Below are positions 4,199 to 7,116 of a stretch of 7,116 nucleotides of DNA, piece after piece. How positions within the stretch are numbered: the first letter of the stretch is position 1; each line of letters opens with the position of its first letter. Source of the DNA: Solirubrobacteraceae bacterium (GTDB taxonomy: Bacteria; Actinomycetota; Thermoleophilia; Solirubrobacterales; Solirubrobacteraceae); contig JASLDD010000038.1 in the NCBI GenBank assembly GCA_030151725.1, forward strand, positions 1-7,116, written 5' to 3'. A model generated the notes under the pieces. That model searched no databases. It was not told where the DNA came from and worked only from the letters and a program-made list of their open reading frames with translations. Made by a program: the position numbers and the translations under genes.

Positions 4199-4810
4199 CT
4201 AACGGCGCTGCCTGCCGGCTGAGCGGCGCCTCGTGACGAACACGACGGTGAGCACGAACAGCACCCCCACGGTGCCCGCGCCGACGAGGCCCACGTCGCC
4301 CACGATGTCTGTGATCGAGGGCCCGACGAAATACGCCCCCACGCCGACGCCCAGCGCCCAGGCCAGCGCAGAAAGGGCGTTGAAGAGCAGGAACTGCGAG
4401 AAGCGCATGTCGTGGATACCGGCCACCCATGAGGGCGTGAACAGCACGGCGAGGGCTCCGTAGCGCTCATAGAAGCGCTCGCCCCTGTCGATCGTGGAGA
4501 GGCGAAGTCGGTATAGCGGCCCGGGGGCAGTCACGAGACCTCTCCCACCGTGCCTGCCTATGAGCCATCCGGCCGTCCCCCCCACGCTCGCGCCGGCAAA
4601 TGCGACGGCCACCACGGCCGACAGATCCAAGTGGCCGTGGGCGGCCGAGATCCCGGCCGCCACAAGAGCGGCCTCGCCGGGGCCGGGGATCGCAGACCAG
4701 CTCACTCCGGCGGCGAGGAACACGCCGACGTAGTCGACGCCGGAGTGTCTAGCGCGGTGATGCAGCACGCTCAACAAGACGAGTCCCAGCGGTCCCCTGA
4801 AGATGCGCAC
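4199..4810 (-). CDS. DedA/VTT-family integral membrane protein
   Basis: A 203-aa membrane protein of the DedA (SNARE-associated, VTT domain) superfamily, whose members are linked to phospholipid scrambling and envelope homeostasis. The re-entrant N-terminal region reads VSWSAIPGPGEAALVAAG (36-53), corresponding to the DedA block around the conserved Glu and Pro. Then follow FAGASVGGTAGWLIGRHGG (71-89) and a second re-entrant block with FTPSWVAGIHDM (124-135). Hydrophobic helices follow at about 138-163 and 175-193, ending in a basic tail. The arginines normally found in the RFxPxxR block are absent (LFTPSWV instead), so this is a divergent branch. The start at GTG 4810 is chosen because the open frame upstream overlaps the TetR gene; its ribosome binding site is weak. 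It follows the TetR gene by 34 bp on the same strand and is probably co-transcribed with it. Confidence 0.85.
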   Translation of the reverse strand: MRIFRGPLGLVLLSVLHHRARHSGVDYVGVFLAAGVSWSAIPGPGEAALVAAGISAAHGHLDLSAVVAVAFAGASVGGTAGWLIGRHGGRGLVTAPGPLYRLRLSTIDRGERFYERYGALAVLFTPSWVAGIHDMRFSQFLLFNALSALAWALGVGVGAYFVGPSITDIVGDVGLVGAGTVGVLFVLTVVFVTRRRSAGRQRR

Positions 4811-4844
4811 ACCGCCATGGTGACGGGGCGATGGCCGTGCCGCT

Positions 4845-5507
4845 TCAGCGGCCGACGCTGTCGTTTGCCTGCCGGGGCATCTGGAGGTATGCACGCACAA
4901 GCTCCGTAATCTCGCGTGCAACCGCCTGATGGGTGACTCCCGCGGGCAACCGCAGGGTGAGCCGGTGTGTGAGGCCCTCGATTGCGCCGATGGCGATGCG
5001 GGCCGACAGGCGAGGGTCGGTGGGTGGTGGATCGATGCCTGTAGCGAACGCACCGGCCGTCAGATCCACGAGCCGCTCCTCCAGGTCCTCGATCTCCGCG
5101 CGCAGGGACGGTGGGAGGCGAGTCTCCTCGAACAGCACGCGGTGCAGGCGAGGAGCAACCGCGTGCATGGCGACCATCGCTTCGACGATGCCTGGCAGCA
5201 GCTCATCGAATCCCGCCCCGGCCGCCAAGCGATCGAGGTGCGGTTGAAGCGTTGCCATGCTCTCGGCGAGGTGGCGGCGAACGAGGGCGACCAGGACGGC
5301 GTCCTTGTTGGGGAAGTACTGGTAGAGCGAGCCGATCGACACTCCGGCGCGCTCGGCTATGCGATTGGTCGTCCCGGCGGCATAGCCGTGGCGCTCGAAA
5401 ACCTGAGCAGCCGCTTCGAGGATCGCCTCGACGGTGGCCTCAGAGCGGCCCTGCTTGGGGAGCTTTCGCGGCGCGAGCCCACGATCTGCAATGCGAGTTG
5501 ATCCCAT
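4845..5507 (-). CDS. TetR/AcrR family transcriptional regulator (divergent from ICMT-like gene)
   Basis: A 220-aa TetR-type regulator. After a basic arm (residues 1-22) comes the typical first helix TVEAILEAAAQVFERHGY (25-42) and the helix-turn-helix TTNRIAERAGVSIGSLYQYF (46-65), followed by PNKDAVLVALV. The C-terminal ligand domain includes the stretch LFEETRLPPSLRAEIEDLE, of a type often seen in this family. The ligand is unknown. It starts at ATG 5507, 26 bp from the divergent methyltransferase start. A TATACT (complement of 5522-5527) is 14 bp upstream, so the transcript would be almost leaderless, which fits the lack of a ribosome binding site. The 14-bp palindrome just upstream is the likely autoregulatory operator. 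Confidence 0.94.
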   Translation of the reverse strand: MGSTRIADRGLAPRKLPKQGRSEATVEAILEAAAQVFERHGYAAGTTNRIAERAGVSIGSLYQYFPNKDAVLVALVRRHLAESMATLQPHLDRLAAGAGFDELLPGIVEAMVAMHAVAPRLHRVLFEETRLPPSLRAEIEDLEERLVDLTAGAFATGIDPPPTDPRLSARIAIGAIEGLTHRLTLRLPAGVTHQAVAREITELVRAYLQMPRQANDSVGR

Positions 5508-5508
5508 G

Positions 5509-5522
5509 TGAGCAATTGCTCA
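5509..5522. promoter_or_regulatory. Perfect 14-bp palindrome, likely TetR operator
   Basis: TGAGCAATTGCTCA is perfectly self-complementary and fills more than half of the 26-bp gap between two divergent start codons. It begins one base from the TetR ATG and its far edge touches the TATACT promoter element (5522-5527, minus strand). Its position, symmetry and length fit a TetR dimer site blocking both directions. Binding by the adjacent regulator is inference. Confidence 0.75.
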
Positions 5523-5527
5523 GTATA
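5522..5527 (-). promoter_or_regulatory. Candidate -10 element of the TetR-DedA transcript
   Basis: TATACT on the minus strand (5 of 6 to consensus) lies 14 bases before the TetR ATG. A start about 7 bases on would fall inside the palindrome and leave a leader of only a few bases. No good -35 is visible. On the plus strand the same bases read GTATAC and would be too close to the methyltransferase ATG to be its -10. Confidence 0.4.
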
Positions 5528-5533
5528 CGGGGC

Positions 5534-6148
5534 ATGCCCACTCTCGGACTCGTCCTCTCCACCATCTACGTAATGCTCGCGTTCGGCCTGCGGATGTTCG
5601 TTCAGCTGAGCCGCACAGGCTCCACAGGCTTGACGAGCCCGCGCGCGATCAAAGGGACGGCTGAGCGGGTGAGCGGATTGCTGCTCGTGACAGCGGTGCT
5701 GCTGTGTCTGGCGGGACAGGCACTCCAGCTTGCAGGTGCGATCGCTCCCGCACAGGCGCTCGTCGGATGGGTGGCCGATGTCGTTGGGGTTGGGCTCGTC
5801 TGTGCGGGGATTGCGATCACGCTCGTCGCGCAATTCGGGATGGGCGATGCGTGGCGGATCGGTGTCGATCCAAGCGAGCGCACGGAGTTGGTCGTAGATG
5901 GCCTGTTTGCGATGGTGCGCAACCCGATCTATGCGGCCATGATCCCCGCGTTCGTCGGCATTGCGCTGCTCTGCGCAAACGCTGTGACGATCGCGGGAGC
6001 AGTGCTCGTGATCGTTGCCCTGGAGCTGCAGACACGACTCGTCGAGGAGCCCTACCTAGCAGCCGTCCACGGCATGCCCTACTCCACCTATGCCTCACGG
6101 GTGGGTCGCTTCCTGCCGGGGATCGGCCGCCTTCGCTCGAACCTATAG
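5534..6148 (+). CDS. ICMT/PEMT-like integral membrane methyltransferase
   Basis: A 204-aa membrane protein of the isoprenylcysteine carboxyl methyltransferase / phospholipid methyltransferase superfamily. Hydrophobic helices are visible at about 3-24, 47-69, 75-99 and 135-165. The C-terminal SAM-binding part has the family order: MGDAWRIGVDP (103-113), ELVVDGLFAMVRNPIY (118-133) with the diagnostic RNPxY, and EEPYLAAVHGMPYSTY followed by VGRFLPG (171-196). The substrate is not predictable; bacterial members methylate small molecules, lipids or protein carboxyl groups. ATG 5534 is chosen because the open frame upstream runs antisense through the TetR gene. The ribosome binding site is poor (GGGG very close to ATG), so translation may be leaderless or weak. 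The acetyltransferase gene follows after 7 bp, so the two probably form an operon under the TetR palindrome. Confidence 0.9.
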   Translation: MPTLGLVLSTIYVMLAFGLRMFVQLSRTGSTGLTSPRAIKGTAERVSGLLLVTAVLLCLAGQALQLAGAIAPAQALVGWVADVVGVGLVCAGIAITLVAQFGMGDAWRIGVDPSERTELVVDGLFAMVRNPIYAAMIPAFVGIALLCANAVTIAGAVLVIVALELQTRLVEEPYLAAVHGMPYSTYASRVGRFLPGIGRLRSNL

Positions 6149-6155
6149 TGGGCAA

Positions 6156-6695
6156 ATGCCGCCGTCGTTCGAGGGTCCACTGGTCAGGCCGGCATCCGAG
6201 CAGGATGCCGCTGCCTGCGCGGCGATCTATGCGCCCTACGTCGCCGACACGGCGATCACGTTCGAGATCGAGCCGCCGTCGCCCGCCGACATGGCAGCCC
6301 GCATCGCCTCGGCATTGCGGAGCCACGCGTGGCTGGTGTTGGAGGATGGAGGAGATGTGGTCGGCTATGCCTACGGCTCACCGCACCAATCGCGAGCCGC
6401 ATACCGCTGGGCTTGCGAGGTGAGCGTGTATCTGGAGCCCGGCCGCCGCCGCAAGGGCGGCGGCAGGTCCCTCTATGAGGCGCTGTTCGCGCGACTTGCC
6501 GAGCGTGGATTTCACATGGCGATAGCGGGCATGACACTGCCCAACGAGGCCAGCGAGGGATTGCATCGCGCGATGGGCTTTGAGCTGGTGGGCATCTACA
6601 GGCGCATCGGCTTCAAGCACGGCGCCTGGCACGACGTGGCCTGGATGCAGCGCACGCTGATCGCCGGCGAGGGGGCCCCCGCAGAGCCGACCTAG
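6156..6695 (+). CDS. GNAT N-acetyltransferase, phosphinothricin acetyltransferase-like
   Basis: A 179-aa GNAT enzyme of the phosphinothricin/methionine-sulfone acetyltransferase (Pat/MnaT) group, which transfers acetyl from acetyl-CoA to the amino group of small amino-acid-like compounds. Visible marks are VRPASEQDAAACAAIYAPYV at the start, TFEIEPPSPADMAARI (35-50), AYRWACEVSVYLEP (82-95), the acetyl-CoA loop GRRRKGGGRSLYEAL (96-110), and TLPNEASEGLHRAMGF (127-142). GFKHGAWHDVAWMQR (152-166) is the signature C-terminal block. Glu88 and His137 sit where the Bar-type catalytic pair does. The length is normal for the family. GTGGG five bases before ATG 6156 is an acceptable ribosome binding site. 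Real substrates in most such proteins are amino-acid analogues, and resistance to phosphinothricin cannot be assumed. It follows the methyltransferase by 7 bp, and its TAG overlaps the stop of the converging gene. Confidence 0.93.
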   Translation: MPPSFEGPLVRPASEQDAAACAAIYAPYVADTAITFEIEPPSPADMAARIASALRSHAWLVLEDGGDVVGYAYGSPHQSRAAYRWACEVSVYLEPGRRRKGGGRSLYEALFARLAERGFHMAIAGMTLPNEASEGLHRAMGFELVGIYRRIGFKHGAWHDVAWMQRTLIAGEGAPAEPT

Positions 6696-7116
6696 GCGTC
6701 GCGCTCGCCCAAGACCTGATCGAGCGTGCGGCCGCTGAGAACCGATGCGGGTTGCTCGACTAGTACGTCTGAGCCCGGGCGAGCGTGCTCGTCGCGGCGC
6801 TTGATCAGCAGCCACTGCGGCTTGGCTCCCGTCTTCGTGCGCTGCAGCGCAAACCCGCCACGGAGCTTCTCACCGTGCAATACGAAGACAGCGTGCCCTC
6901 GTTCGAGCGCCTCGGGCCACGCCACCCTTCCACCCTGCTCGTAGTGGCCGCGGTCCCAGATCACGACGCCGCCGCCATCGGTTGGACCCTCGAAGCCGTT
7001 GTGGGCCATGCCGTGGTCCTCGACCTGGACAGCCAGGCGCTTGGCGGCCGGGTCCATGGAGGGACCCCTGGGCACAGCCCACGACCGCATGACCCCGTCC
7101 ACCTCGAGGCGCAGGT
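6692..7116 (-). CDS. LigD-type DNA 3'-phosphoesterase domain protein (5' partial)
   Basis: The frame is open from the right edge to TAG at 6692-6694, giving 140 residues without a start. It matches the phosphoesterase (PE) domain of bacterial NHEJ ligase D, which trims 3' phosphates and ribonucleotides at DNA ends. The visible stretch begins LRLEVDGVMRSWAVPRGPS, then KRLAVQVEDHGMAHNGFEG with the conserved His of VEDH, VIWDRGHYE, WLLIKRRDEHA, and a typical tail SVLSGRTLDQVL. The usual insert after FEG (commonly IPEGxYG) is shortened to PTDGGG. The HYD motif that normally precedes LRLE lies outside the window. Because the gene ends right after the PE domain, it is either a stand-alone PE protein or a fusion with PE last. 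An internal ATG exists at 7102, but the family continues upstream of it. Confidence 0.88.
   Translation of the reverse strand, partial: LRLEVDGVMRSWAVPRGPSMDPAAKRLAVQVEDHGMAHNGFEGPTDGGGVVIWDRGHYEQGGRVAWPEALERGHAVFVLHGEKLRGGFALQRTKTGAKPQWLLIKRRDEHARPGSDVLVEQPASVLSGRTLDQVLGERDA

Noticed and set aside
4811..5053. N-terminal extension of the DedA frame
   Set aside because: It overlaps the well-supported TetR coding sequence and is low-complexity, Arg/Ser/Pro-rich; GTG 4810 fits the family better.
5111..5533. N-terminal extension of the methyltransferase frame
   Set aside because: Antisense to the TetR gene; the membrane domain starts at ATG 5534.
1..7116. CRISPR, tRNA, rRNA, transposase or phage features
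   Set aside because: No regularly spaced repeats, tRNA-like folds, rRNA signatures or transposase/integrase motifs were seen on either strand.

Overview
The window is 7.1 kb of GC-rich bacterial chromosome. Several things fit an actinobacterium, probably of the Thermoleophilia/Solirubrobacterales type: an EAL domain fused to a DICT domain, an actinobacterial-type crotonase, a TetR regulator divergent from an ICMT-like methyltransferase, and a LigD-type phosphoesterase. The lineage is inferred from gene content only. There are eight genes with recognisable families, one partial C-terminal tail at the left edge, and no RNA genes, insertion sequences or CRISPR arrays that I can see.

Left third (1-2560): a c-di-GMP locus. 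A minus-strand gene encodes an EAL phosphodiesterase with a complete set of catalytic residues and a C-terminal DICT sensory domain. Divergent from it is a type IV pilin-like gene. The pilin leader contains a clear c-di-GMP-I (GEMM) riboswitch aptamer at about 1772-1845, directly before a perfect AGGAGG ribosome binding site. An enzyme that degrades c-di-GMP and an RNA that senses it in a pilin leader therefore lie back to back, which is the most interesting part of the window. The 170 bp after the pilin gene hold a run of strong hairpins, two of them copies of the same stem-loop.

Middle (2546-4086): a short crotonase (enoyl-CoA hydratase/isomerase family) on the minus strand faces a divergent TetR regulator. 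The 133-bp gap holds a perfect TATAAT and an imperfect inverted repeat, which suggests that the regulator controls itself and the crotonase. A 56-codon antisense reading frame and a C/G-run tract lie beyond the TetR gene.

Right half (4199-7116): a minus-strand pair of TetR regulator followed by a DedA/VTT membrane protein. It is divergent from a plus-strand pair of ICMT-like membrane methyltransferase and phosphinothricin-type N-acetyltransferase. Only 26 bp separate the divergent start codons, and most of that gap is a perfect 14-bp palindrome, so the TetR protein probably controls both directions. The window ends in a minus-strand gene for a LigD-type 3'-phosphoesterase domain, whose stop codon overlaps that of the acetyltransferase through the shared bases CTAG.
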